Shown here in pieces: positions 1-11,100 of a stretch of 64,000 nucleotides of DNA. The stretch lies in assembly GCA_964030475.1 (NCBI GenBank), contig CAXIPT010000001.1, forward strand, positions 15,325,614 through 15,389,613. The letters run 5' to 3'. Within the stretch, counting starts at the first letter, position 1. Each line of letters starts with the position of its first letter. This DNA comes from Tethya wilhelma. Taxonomy: Eukaryota > Porifera > Demospongiae > Tethyida > Tethyidae. The notes beneath the pieces were generated by a model. That model worked only from the letters and a program-made list of their open reading frames with translations. It was not told the origin of the DNA and did not search any database. The translations under genes and the position numbers were made by a program.

Positions 1-1100
1 TGCTGCAAATCGTCAATCTGATCAACACCTACCCTACGAGATATTTCTTTGAGTAACTGTATTTTTTGCTCTAGCTCCTGTCTGAGCTCTTCTATGCGTT
101 GCTGCAATTCATCAACTTGACTCCTTTCCTCACTTGGTCTAGTAGGGACACCTGGTTCCTGAGGCTGGCCACTGTTCCTGCACTCAGAATATTGTGGCTC
201 ATCTTTTCTTTTTTCAAGCTCACAGCACAGTGCATGGCTTGTGGGCCGGTCATCAGGATTATCTTTGATACACTCAAACACAATACTCAACAGTGGATGA
301 CTTGCATTAACTTCACTGATATGACCCTGCCGGCGCTTAACTTCTGGAATGCACCTTTGAATTCGACTATTAGGATGATCAGGATGTTCTATTCGCTGGA
401 CACGATTTCCTGGCTCTGGAAATTTTCGAGTTAATATCTGGAGTACTGTTACACCAAATGAAAAGCTATCAATCTTCTCTGTGTACGCAGGATTATCTTC
501 CACAGCCTCCGGAGGCATGTACACATCTGTTCCGGGAACTCTAGTCATGGAGCTAACCCGAGGATTTGCATATATAAATTTTGCCATCCCAAAATCAGTC
601 ACCTTAGCTCTGACATCTCCAATCAACAGCACATTGTTGCTTGAAAGATCACGATGGATGATACTATTGGAATGGAGGAAAGCAAGTGCAAGAGCAATGT
701 CGTGACAAAAATTCACCTGAGTGCAGTACGGAACAGCACATTGGGCTGCATCAAGGAAGTTAGTCAAACTGCAATCCATGAGCTCAGTCAGTAGTACAGG
801 CACATGTAGTTGGCGGTGTTCTATAATTCCAAGGAACTGAACAATGTTAGGGTGTCTAATGGCCTTCATAAAATCACACTCCCTTTCAAATCTTTGGACA
901 GGATGTCTATGCTCTCTTTGGGGCCCAACTTGGAGTTGAGCATTGTCATCACAAAGATGGTGGTGGATGATTTTAGCAGCACAGAGAAGATTGTCATACT
1001 TTGCCTTGCACACTCTTCCATAAGATCCTTGACCAAGGACCTGATTTTCGAAAAGTTGAAGTTCTCGGTATTTTATTTGAGCTCCTTCTTGATGAGCCAT
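1..1100 (-). CDS. Kinase-Kelch family protein kinase, partial (3' end beyond window)
   Basis: Continuous reading frame from an ATG at 1100 to the window edge (about 366 residues), without introns. It opens with MAHQEG and then a protein kinase domain: glycine loop GQGSYGRV, ATP lysine in CAAKII, catalytic HRDLSSNN, DFG in TDFGMA, and PPEA in place of APE. A heptad-rich coiled coil follows (QLLKEISRRVGVDQ and similar). The HRDLSSNN and TDFGMA style is that of the tyrosine-kinase-like group; all catalytic residues are present, so the kinase is probably active. The paralogue at 32471-34768 shows that Kelch repeats should follow to the left. From the activation loop onward it is almost identical to the fragment starting at 25971. 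It lies on the same strand as, and downstream of, the DENND5-like exon ending at 1402. Confidence 0.9.
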   Translation of the reverse strand, partial: MAHQEGAQIKYRELQLFENQVLGQGSYGRVCKAKYDNLLCAAKIIHHHLCDDNAQLQVGPQREHRHPVQRFERECDFMKAIRHPNIVQFLGIIEHRQLHVPVLLTELMDCSLTNFLDAAQCAVPYCTQVNFCHDIALALAFLHSNSIIHRDLSSNNVLLIGDVRAKVTDFGMAKFIYANPRVSSMTRVPGTDVYMPPEAVEDNPAYTEKIDSFSFGVTVLQILTRKFPEPGNRVQRIEHPDHPNSRIQRCIPEVKRRQGHISEVNASHPLLSIVFECIKDNPDDRPTSHALCCELEKRKDEPQYSECRNSGQPQEPGVPTRPSEERSQVDELQQRIEELRQELEQKIQLLKEISRRVGVDQIDDLQ

Positions 1101-1212
1101 TGAAAATTATTAACTCTATAGCTAATTTCACAGCACACCTTAAACTTAAACTAGACAAAGTCTCGTAGAAAAGGGGGTGGAACAGATAATTATAATCATA
1201 TCTAGCTATTTT

Positions 1213-1226
1213 GGGGGGGGGGGGGG
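1213..1226. repeat. Poly-G tract
   Basis: A run of 14 G within the 300-base stretch between the kinase start and the nearest DENND5-like exon. I see nothing else recognisable in that stretch. Confidence 0.9.
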
Positions 1227-1401
1227 AAATTCAATATTTACTACACAAAATTAGTAAACAAGTTTTTAAGGAAGCACGTGAAAAACGCATGGTTATGCAC
1301 ATTTAATACATCATAAAAACAGACAAGTATTTTCAACAGTTACTATATACTTGTACTGTACCTTTCAAAAAAGAATACAGATAGAAGCATAATATCCTTA
1401 C

Positions 1402-1875
1402 CTGCTCCATACATCGTAAGAATCCACGAGATCCATGTATTAGTTGAAGCATTTCCTGCTATATAGACATATAGGTGCATCAGTACTCAACAATTATCAC
1501 AGAAAAAACTTACATTAACATCTTTATTCTTTCCCAAGGCTAAAGTACGAATCTTGTCCATGCAAAGCTTTAGGTCAAACTTTAAATCATTCAAAACCGG
1601 TTCTGTAAACATAGCAAAACAAATAAACACTAAGTCAAACAATGAGTGAGTGTCACAGAGCTGAAGTCTAGCTGGACATTGACGCCATAACTCACTCTCA
1701 TCAGCTTCTCTCTTGTTGGCTCTTCTCCTGCTTGGTGAGGTGGGTAACACACTATCCACATCTACTGAATAGTTATGACAATCCAGTGTAACACAAAATA
1801 TACACATGTATACTAGTGGTGCATACCTAAAGCACTCATGGTGCCTGATTTGGCAATGGTCTGAGGGATCTTCTC
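1402..1875 (-). CDS. Second copy of DENND5-like PLAT-to-RUN2 linker exons
   Basis: These exons repeat those at 2078-2560 almost base for base. They are a partial exon cut by the N at 1876 (ends near 1828), one starting near 1765, one near 1602-1514, and one ending in the residues CMEQ with a GTAAGG donor near 1402. The conceptual peptide includes [20 protein letters not shown] and [14 protein letters not shown]. In the DENND5 family this part joins PLAT to the second RUN domain. The kinase-Kelch gene at 1-1100 lies just downstream in the same orientation, inside what should be the next intron. The copy may be a tandem duplication or an unmerged haplotype. Confidence 0.75.
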
Positions 1876-1876
1876 N
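1876..1876. other. Single N, probable contig join
   Basis: The N interrupts a DENND5-like exon. The sequence to its right starts with unrelated repeat DNA and then repeats about 500 bases of the exons already present on its left. Confidence 0.85.
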
Positions 1877-1990
1877 AGTGTGAAGGCTTAACTTTGTCTT
1901 GCTAGATTTTTATGGTGATAAACATTTTGTATTGTGTCTATGGGGCAGTCGGCCCATTCCTACTATACGTACTACCGTACGTATGATGTC
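1877..1990. mobile_element. Fragment of a dispersed repeat ending in GCCCATTCCTACTATACG
   Basis: This stretch matches the right end of the element at 15975-16383, including the TTTTGTATTGTGTC segment and the CCCATTCCTACTATA...GTACTACCGTACGTAT terminus. After about 1990 the sequence returns to the DENND5-like intron also seen at about 1310. One version of the intron therefore carries the insertion and the other does not. Confidence 0.65.
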
Positions 1991-2077
1991 ATAAAAACAG
2001 ACAAGTATTTGCAACAGTTACTATACTTGTACTGTACCTTTCAATAAAGAATACGGATAAAAGCATAATATCCTTAC

Positions 2078-3788
2078 CTGCTCCATACATCGTAAGAATC
2101 CACGAGATCCATGTATTAGTTGAAGCATTTCCTGCTATATAGACATATAGGTGCATCAGTACTCAACAATTATCACAGAAAAAAACTTACATTAACATCT
2201 TTATTCTTTCCTAAGGCTAAAGTACGAATCTTGTCCATGCAAAGCTTTAGGTCAAACTTTAAATCATTCAAAACCGGTTCTGTAAACATAGCAAAACAAA
2301 TAAACACCAAGTCAAACAATGAGTGAGTGTCACGGAGCTGAAGTCTAGCTGGACATTGACGCCATAACTCACTCTCATCAGCTTCTCTCTTGTTGGCTCT
2401 TCTCCTGCTTGGTGAGGTAGGCAACACACTGTCCACATCTACTGAATAATTAAGACAATCCAGTGTAACACAAGATATACACAAGTATACTGGTGGTGCA
2501 TACCTAAAGCACTCATGGTGCCTGATTTGGCAATGGTCTGGGGGATCTTCTCGGCCACCAGGAACCTCTCAATGCTACCATCATCCTCTGAACGAGCAAA
2601 CCAACAACCACAGTTGAATCTATGTGTGAATATGTGCATGTGAGGGGGAATATCAATAGTGTTAAAACAATAAAGTTGGTAATGGTCTTCATACTTGCAT
2701 ATAAATCTAACGACCCATACCAGACTGTACCTGTATGTCTGTCCAGTGGTGACATTATGCACTAGTACCATCTCCACAAATAGACTTGGAGTGAAACCAG
2801 AGTTATCGTGACCAATCCGAAGGCAAGTAAGAGGACCAATGTTGGGACACTAAAGAACAAAAATCCATACAATGTATAAGTTTGATACAAAGTTGAATTT
2901 CATAATAAAATACCTGTGTAACATACATGTGACATGAAATTTTAGAGCTACATGTATAAAATTATATTACCAGAAGATAAAATTAGAACCACTTACAGTG
3001 ATGTCGGTTTGATATTCTCCCCTTGCTATCTCTGTCACTCCTGTCTCTCCAAACTCCCCTCCCAGGTTGACATTGAGGCAAGCTGTGCTCAGACCAAAGT
3101 GCTTTCCTTCTCCAATGACAAGAACACGATAAGTCATTGCTGCAAAGAACAAAAGATCACAGTGAATCTCAACCATTTGCATCAAAGAGTCAATACAAGA
3201 ACATGTAGGTATCCCAAGAAGGATATGAGTGAGTGAATATGTGTAGAGCTTGTAGTTTTACATACAATACATGAATGTTGTTTACTTGTTCTGAGGAAGC
3301 AGCTAAATTTGAATGTATCATGAGCTTGTGGTTTAGCATACTGCCTTACTTGTTTTGAGGAAGCCGGTCGTGAAGCAGCTGAAGTCCCTGGCAGTGAGTG
3401 TCAAGAGATGGTAGAGGAACTGCTCTCTCTCTTCATCTGTTCTCACAAATGCATACTCTCTATAGCGACGACTGGAGAAGGTGGAAAGACAGCCATGCTA
3501 AGACTTTGAAGAAGAGAGTCACCATGCACACAGTAGAATGTTGGCAACTCACTTTGACAGTTCTTCTTGAGAGAGGAGCTGAGAGAGTTGTCTCGATAAA
3601 GACTTCTTCTCGAGAGCTAGTCTCACCCACGCTCTGGCACGACCAACCTCTGTCTTCAACTCACGCATGTTGTGAATAATCCTGCATTGAACATGTATGA
3701 GGCAAATATGCATTTTTATTCCTGTTCATTGCAACACTAGTTGAACTTTATTGTGAGCAAAAATATACTACAGTGAAACTTAAGGTGA

Positions 3789-3820
<32 letters not shown>

Positions 3821-4376
3821 ATACAGTAGGTCTGATATAAGGCTGGAAGAGGGAGGGTGTAGGATGGCCTCGATCCTCGATCTCAGTTGAGGAGAATGGA
3901 ATTTCTTTCGTCGCAAGTGTGCTCTCAAGTTTTGTGAAGTCCTAGGACTCTCATCTCCACCTGAGGTGGAACTGGAACCTGGTACATTAGAGAAAATTGA
4001 TGGCATAAATACATGTCACACTGTTCATCCAAAAAGGCTAAAAAAATTTGATGGCAGCCATAAGGAAAATTATACTGTACAAAACTTTCTTGCTATATAG
4101 TTAGTTTTCAGACTATATTCCAATGCCTCCCATTACCAATTATTGAAGTATTCAACATGGTTGGAGCTACACTGATAGAATAGACTCACTGGAGTTAGAG
4201 GTGATTGTTGAGAGTGATGACATTGATGCGGTGAGAGGTGAGGGGTAAAAGGGAGCAGCAGAGGATACACTCACGGCCCTTACTGACTTGAACTCATCCT
4301 TACCAATAGTCTCAGCGTAGGCCATCAGGTGGGCCCACAGGGGGGATTTACTCTGTAGTGTGTGTGTGTGTGTGTG

Positions 4377-4418
<42 letters not shown>

Positions 4419-7164
4419 GTGTGTCCGTTTTGTTCGTGTACGTGACGTAAGAGAGTGTGTATAAGAGAAGTGTCCATGAATGTGTATACATGGTAAAAGG
4501 AAACTGAATGTTTTTAAAGTGGAGTTAATATCAATCACACTATCCTTGTGAACACAATCAGAGGGGAATAAGTAAGAGGTAGTAACCTACTTCAATAAAA
4601 AACATAAACATGATCACAGTTCACATGAAAAGATGAAAACACACACAACATACTTTGCAGATTTGCTCAGAGTAAGTAGATCAAGTATATAGCTTAGTGT
4701 TTGATTATGTGCTTGAAATACATCAGTTTGTTTTGTAGCTGAGTATACAATATAATGTGTTGTTTTTGCCTATGTGCGTGTGCTTGCACACCATTAACTA
4801 AAAAAAAAATCTGATAAGACAATCCACACACCTCTCTCTTCTTGAGCCCATGGCCCCATATTCTCTCCAGCAGGTCACACAGGTAGGCAATGTGTGTGTT
4901 CTCCTCAATGGAGTTATTGCTGTCACCACTGCTACCCAACATGTGCTTCACCTAGAGAGAGGCTGATACAGGGGAAAGAAAGATACCAAATAACATACAC
5001 AGTTCTTTCATAGCTTAACAAGACAGGCACAACTGATTTTCCTTACAAGGATTGCTCATCTACTAATACCCAATTAAAGCACAATGACCACCAATCACTC
5101 TTGGTGTGGCTATGATAAGAATTAGTTTTCTTTGAAGATGGGATACAAGCCACCAAACAAGTAATACAGGAATTAGGTAACCATAACTCTAAAAGATTAG
5201 TGCCAGTATCTCTTACCCTCAGTCTGCTCTCTCTCATGAGTTGGTTCACAAACTTGGCATGACTGTGAGAGGAGAAGGAGAGCCCTCCTCCACTCCCACT
5301 AGTACTGCCACTGCGACTACGACGATACGAGACCTTCAAGGGAGAGAGGGGGACAAACAAAAGAAAGAACAGATAACTTCTATTATCTCACATCCTTTTG
5401 ATGCATTGATATAGTATTTTAATGCTATGGATGTGCTAATGAGATGACAACATGAACTGTAGTTGAGAACACCTAGTTGAAACAGTAATGTGGGAACTCA
5501 CTAGCATAGGACTAGCTGTGGACAGTGTCATCCTTTTACCATCGACCACTCCTCACTCCAACCTTGGACCTATCGGACTCTCCAGTACACTGTCGTTGAC
5601 ATCAGAGCCTTGCATCTAAGAGAGAGGAAGAATAAATATTATGACAGCTAGCTGGTAACACATGATAGTAGTACTACACACACGAGAACATCTTTTATGT
5701 TACAAATCATTTTTCAGGTTTAGGTAAAAAGTGACTCTTGCAAACTATTATGATGAGAAGCTAAAAAAATAGCAGCCTTGCCACATTATGGTTTATGACA
5801 GAATGTGGTACATTTACATACTGTATGTGGCAGTACCTGTAAGAGTGAGAGAGTCCAGTTCAGGGAAGCTGCCTGATGAGTTCACTGGTTGGACGGGGCT
5901 AGGAGAGGGGGATGAGGTCAAAGTTCTCCTGTCCTTGGAGAGGGTGGTGTGGCATGGGAGCATTCTCATCAATGACATCACCATTACCATCAAGGTGATC
6001 AGCATCACTTGATAAACCTACACAATACAATGAATCACAAGCAATCATAATCCAATCACTATTACGTACATACAAACCATAACCAGGAAAGTAAATAGCA
6101 ATTGTAAAAACGACAGAAATTTCTTGTCTGTTAGCCATTCATGTGAGTGAGCAGCCTGGGAACAAGGCTATGTGATTGAGACATAATGATTCAGTGCACC
6201 ACAAACTACATTATGAAATTCACACTCAATACTAATACCTATACATTGTAACTACTCCACTCACTCTCGCTCCTGGAGCCTGGTTTGGTGGGCAGCTGAG
6301 GTAGGCCACTCTTGGTGCGGTAGTGGTCCACACGAGAGTCAAAGAGACTCAGATTGTGACCTGCCTTGTCCGGCTCCCAGAACGTCACAATCTTCTCGTC
6401 GACGAATCCGATGAACATTGTTGTTTCAACGAACGCTGAATAAAATGGTCGATAGTTTGTAGGCTGGTCCGAGAGAAAGGCTGTCTTGTCGAAGTTTTGA
6501 AACTGTTCTCTGTTTCTGACCCACTGGTCATAGCTCTGTTGAGGCACGATGATGAACTGCTCATAGTTGGCAAAGTGTTCGACAAAGTAGTTTGCAAAGA
6601 CTTCTCGCACGGCTGTGGTGAATTTGGTTTCTGACTCATCAGGAGCAAAGTCCCACTCTCCTTTCTTGGCATCGTCAGTGTCTTCGTCGAGATCATAGGT
6701 TCCTTCGTCAACAGAGAGGGTAGGAGAGAGGGGAGTCTTGATACCAGCCCTGAGGGAGGGGGGAGAGAGAGACAGGTAAATGTATAGTAGGTAGGTAGGT
6801 TGCATCAGCAATGCCACATGAAGACTTATGGAGACCAAGTTTATGTGTAAGACTTAGAGTTTTCTCAGTATATAGGTTCTATAACAGTAGTATTAGTAGC
6901 TGACAGAGACTCTACAGTTCAAACTTTGCACAATTACAAGTTGAAAGTACTAAGTGATTCAGGAATGAAAACACATTAACTTTGTTACATAGTACAGATA
7001 CTATTGTACAGCTGTCATTTCCATGCTGAAAGTCCACAGTGCAAGACTGGTACTCTACTAGTTGGTATTCATGACTGTGTGTACAGTACCTGGTAGCAAT
7101 GTTGAAGAGATTGGGTAAGTGAGGGTTTGTCCCAGACTCAGACAGAATCTTCTTGAGATCAGAG
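2078..7164 (-). CDS. DENND5-like DENN/RUN/PLAT Rab exchange factor, 5' truncated, one frameshift
   Basis: Exons read from the sequence: 7164-7090, 6749-6265, 6017-5837, 5333-5217, 4951-4832, 4352-4187, 3978-3825, 3681-3553, 3471-3350, 3139-2997, 2849-2731, 2619-2504, 2441-2373, 2279-2191, 2134-2078. All have GT-AG borders and most phases agree. Domain order is: end of DENN ([20 protein letters not shown]), RUN1 ([39 protein letters not shown]), PLAT ([24 protein letters not shown]), then the start of RUN2 (RGFLRCMEQ). Human DENND5A/B have this architecture and act as GDP-GTP exchange factors for Rab GTPases on endosome/Golgi routes. One extra base near 5943-5950, relative to the copy at 21216, shifts the frame in exon 6017-5837. 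The exon between 5837 and 5333 is unresolved. The RUN2 body is absent here because the sequence duplicates and then meets a kinase gene. Confidence 0.85.
3790..3818. repeat. (GT)n microsatellite beside a splice donor
   Basis: A GT dinucleotide run just after the donor of DENND5-like exon 3978-3825, within the intron. Confidence 0.9.
4358..4417. repeat. (GT)n microsatellite beside a splice acceptor
   Basis: A GT/CA tract with one GC interruption, just upstream (on the minus strand) of the acceptor of DENND5-like exon 4352-4187. Confidence 0.9.
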
Positions 7165-7165
7165 N
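7165..7165. other. Single N, probable contig join
   Basis: The N cuts the DENND5-like exon after the [11 protein letters not shown] block. The plus-strand copy shows the exon should continue for about 25 more bases, but the sequence to the right is unrelated. Confidence 0.85.
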
Positions 7166-7880
7166 ACATGGGCTAGCCGATCATACACACACATATCCCA
7201 CAGCACGAGATGCAAGTATTTTAACTCTCGTTGAACCTAGAACTACCACTGGACGTACATACAACATACTCCAAGAAGATAGCAGAGCTTCTACAGCTAA
7301 ACTAAAACCATTTCATAATCAAGATCACAGTTATTTTGATCACATTAAAATATTAGAATGTACAACCACATACATAAGACATCATATCTCTTGAACCCAT
7401 TTTGGTCCCATAACCAAACTTCTGGTGTTTGAAGAGTGATACCATAGCAACATTATATTAAAGTATGAAAAAAATTGAAATATCCCGAACTGTTTAAAAA
7501 GCGAATCTAATTATGACGATGTTTGACCTTTGACCTACTATCGTCTGGGAAACCTTTCAAGTACATGAAATGAAAGCTTACTGCATGTGGTACAACATTA
7601 TCATATTAGTTTTTCATGAAATTGATCTACTTTCGAGAAAATTTCAGTTAAAGGTAGCAAGGTTGACAAAAAATCTCAAAAAAATGGCAACTTTAATTGC
7701 GTATATCTCAGAAGCCATACAATATCAACCAAAATTATTCATACTGGATTGATGTCCTAGGACCCTCTACACATGTACCAATTATCAAGGAAATCCAAGA
7801 GGGTCTGTCATTTTTCATGTTGATCTCACATGGAATGACCCTATAATTATACAGTAGTCTGTAGATTCTGAGTCACATAC
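7166..7880. other. Non-coding stretch, no gene recognised
   Basis: AT-rich sequence between the contig join and the orphan signal-peptide exon. The one 60-residue frame at 7570-7752 has no recognisable domain or splice context. Phrases such as GACCCTCTACACATGTACC and GAGGGTCTGTCATTTTTCAT look like dispersed repeat DNA, but I see no terminal repeats. Confidence 0.5.
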
Positions 7881-7888
7881 AAACGTAC

Positions 7889-7961
7889 CTGGAACTTGAG
7901 CAAGTAGTAATCTGCACTGCAGACACAGCAAAACGATCGTACCGCAAGAGGAGCCTGCCAT
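7889..7961 (-). CDS. Orphan first exon (signal peptide) of an FN3 receptor paralogue
   Basis: An ATG at 7961 starts MAGSSCGTIVLLCLQCRL followed by LLAQVP, a clear signal peptide, and the exon ends in phase 1 at a GTACG donor. It matches in length, phase and its AQ(V/I)(P/S) ending the first exons of FN3 receptor copies 1 (12947) and 3 (62344). No downstream FN3 exons follow before the N at 7165, so the rest of this fourth receptor is missing from the window. A palindromic TGACGTCA lies 46 bases upstream of its start codon. Confidence 0.7.
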
Positions 7962-8006
7962 GATGCCCGGATTTGCGAATACGAATAGGGATTAAAATTA
8001 ATGTTA

Positions 8007-8014
8007 TGACGTCA
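8007..8014. promoter_or_regulatory. CRE/ATF-like palindrome TGACGTCA
   Basis: A perfect TGACGTCA lies 46 bases upstream of the ATG at 7961 (minus strand). It matches the CREB/ATF consensus. The same octamer occurs upstream of two ISG12-like genes in this window. Confidence 0.5.
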
Positions 8015-8147
8015 TTAAAACATGCCGGATGCATCGATGCAAACAAGGGTCACCACAAAAAGTATTAGAAAGGTAATAACATAGATAATAACACGAGCTA
8101 GTACGTAGACTCAATATAAATATTGTCTTGCTGATGTTTTCTTTAAT

Positions 8148-11100
8148 TCACGGCTGCCTTCTAGCAATGCACACCTCCACACACTGAGCAATGAGAGGAT
8201 CGTCCAGAGGCTCTTCCTGAGCAGTTGCCCCACACTCTGGATCATCGTATGAGCTGATGGCCACAGGGCACTTTGGCTCCACCCTCAGGGAATACCACAG
8301 GATGTGCAGGCTGGGTGCAGTGTTGACCCAGTCCTGAATGAACCCCACCAGCTGTGTGGCATTGTGGGAGCTGGTTCCAATGATGGTACTCCTGTAGGTC
8401 GTCTGGTTGGAGGAGTCAACACAGACAAATAATCCATTGATAAAATTCTTCGCCGATAGTTTGCACTGGCATCTTTCTTCAAGCACATGAATGATTTTTG
8501 TACGAATGTTTGACTGGATTTCTTCTGATTTGTCCATCTGCATAGAAGAATATTTCATGTGAATCACAGTAACCTGTCTGCTATGTGCATACAACAGTAA
8601 CATTAACTTGAAACCCACATTCCATGTGATGCAATCATCAGTATGCTGTAGCTTGAGTTGAAATACTTGCTCAGAATCTATCGTTGTGCATGGTGAGGTA
8701 AATTGGAGGTTCAATTGCAGGTCAAATCAAGTGTTATAGCAATAACTGAGTCACTATGAGTGACCATGCATGCATACATTACTATTATTGTGGTGAAAAA
8801 TTTAATGGCAAAATAGCTTACATACATGTTGTAGTCAAAGTAGCAGTAACAGCCTCTCCAGGTCCAATGCTAGTGAATGCTCTCACAGTGACAGTCATAT
8901 TTGCTCCAGGTATCAGAGAAGAGATTGTGAACTCCAATGTATCAGTCGTGCCAACAACAGTGATGTCATTTATAGTGTATGAGACCTCATACTGTGTAAT
9001 GATCCCATTTGGCCTGTCAGGTGGGGACCAGGCTACTTCAACTGATGTGAACTTAGGAGTGAGAGTCAGAGAGTTGACTACACCAGGAGCTGTTTATATT
9101 ATGTAAGAGATTCATGAATAATTGACAGTATGTGTCATACTATGCCATGCCTGTGTAATTACATTGTAAAACAAGGATGAGTATAATATTCTCTTAAGTG
9201 CACTAGTCTGTGTTGATACCCCACCTATATGCACCAAAGCTTGCTGGAAGACAAAATTTGGGCAGCTGCATAATGAGGAAATTATATTATATGTATACTT
9301 ACTACTCTCGGCTGTTTTAGTAGTCAGGGCTTGGTCAGAGAATGGTCCAGTACCATTGCTATTCACAGCAGCCACTGAAATGTAGTAGTCTGTGAAAGGT
9401 TCCAAGTCCTGTACCAGGTAGGTCCTTGACACACCATTAGACAAGAGAGTAGCAGTCTTGGAGCCTCCAAAATAGTTTATCTTGTAGCCAGTGATGTCAC
9501 CATTTTGATCAAGACAAGGCAATTCATTCCAAGAGAGCTCCACAGAAGTAGCCATCACATTTTGTACAGAGAGACCTGATGGAGCACTAGAGGGAGCTAG
9601 TACATTAATAAATGTGTGTAACATGTTACAGTTAAATGAGGACAATCAGTATAATGTTAACATACCAGCAGATTGGGTTTTAATGATTATCCCATGACTC
9701 TCTTTTGTTACTGATGGATTAGAGCCTCTAAACCCATACACAGCTGTCACTGTGACAGTGTATGTGCTGAACTCTTCAAGTCCATCAATATCTCTTGTAC
9801 GTAGTGAGCCATCAACTGTCACAGAACCTGTATCCTCAGGTGGACAACTTGTACGTGTGTAGTTTATGATAAATTCATCAGCAGGCTTATTCCCACTACC
9901 AGAAGACAGTGACCACTCAACTCTTAGAGATGTTGAGGAGAGAACTGAAGAGGAACTCAAGACAACAGGAGTTGGAAGAGCTAAAATAGTTCACAGGAAT
10001 GAAAATTAATGCTCACCAGAATAAAGTCTGGTTCACAATATTTTGGATTGCGTTGCGTTGCATCAAGAAAAAAATTTTCGCACGCCAAAACGCAACAACA
10101 CAATGTATCAAACTTAGAAACTTTTCCTAATTCTGCATCAATGTTTTGCATCACCAATATAAAGTACTGAATACGTGCGTCAATGTGTCATATTGTGAAC
10201 CAGGCTTTATGCAAAATAACCAAATAACCTTTTTATTTTACCTAACACTTCAACACTAACAGTTGTCCCAGTACTATACAGGAGCAGAGAATTCATTGTA
10301 GAAAGAGACACAATAGAGATCTCAAGAGTACCAGTAGCAACGCCAGATATAGTATGACTAGTTGATGAGGAAGAAAGTTGGGCATGTAACTGGCCAGTTG
10401 CACTAAGTTGGTATCCAATGGTAGCAGTTACTCTAGTCCAAGTGACATGGACTTGACTCTCTCCAACTTGTGATGCTCGGGCATTAGTAGGTGGGTCAGG
10501 AACTGTATGTGGAGTACAATTTAAATGTTAAGCAATTAATCACAATTGATTAATGTATGATGAATTTCTTGCAAAATTTTCTTGATTTATGGTAGATGAT
10601 AGTCTATCGAGAAGGAGGAGGGTCTAGCTCGATAGACTAGGTAGATGATACAACCCTATTTTTGGTCTGGAAAATTTTTGATATCTTGGTTTCTGAATAG
10701 CTTATTCAATGAAAATTAATTAGGAAACCAGCTTGATTCAGAACTGAAGAGTAACTGGCTCACGAACCCACAGATTGACATGCAGACTGCTCTAAAAGTG
10801 CCATCAAAACAATCTTTACACAATCAAAAACAGGCGTGGATGCCCCCCACCCCTCAGGCCCCAAATGAGTCAACAGAAAACAGACATTTGTATATAGGGC
10901 ACTCTAATTAGGGTCTATATTGGCGGTAAATCACATAATGCACTTACATAGATTAGTGATTTGCACACTTTGAGGGGTTGGGTTACGTCTGTTGTTTGCA
11001 GTAAATGTGATGGTACCACTTGGTCTCCCTCTTGCCATCAGTGTGTTGGTATAGCGAGCATTCTCCAAATCACTCTGGCTATTACTATTGATATTTGTAG

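Noticed and set aside
7570..7752. 60-residue frame
   Set aside because: Lys- and Ile-rich AT-biased translation with no domain, splice sites or homologue in the window.
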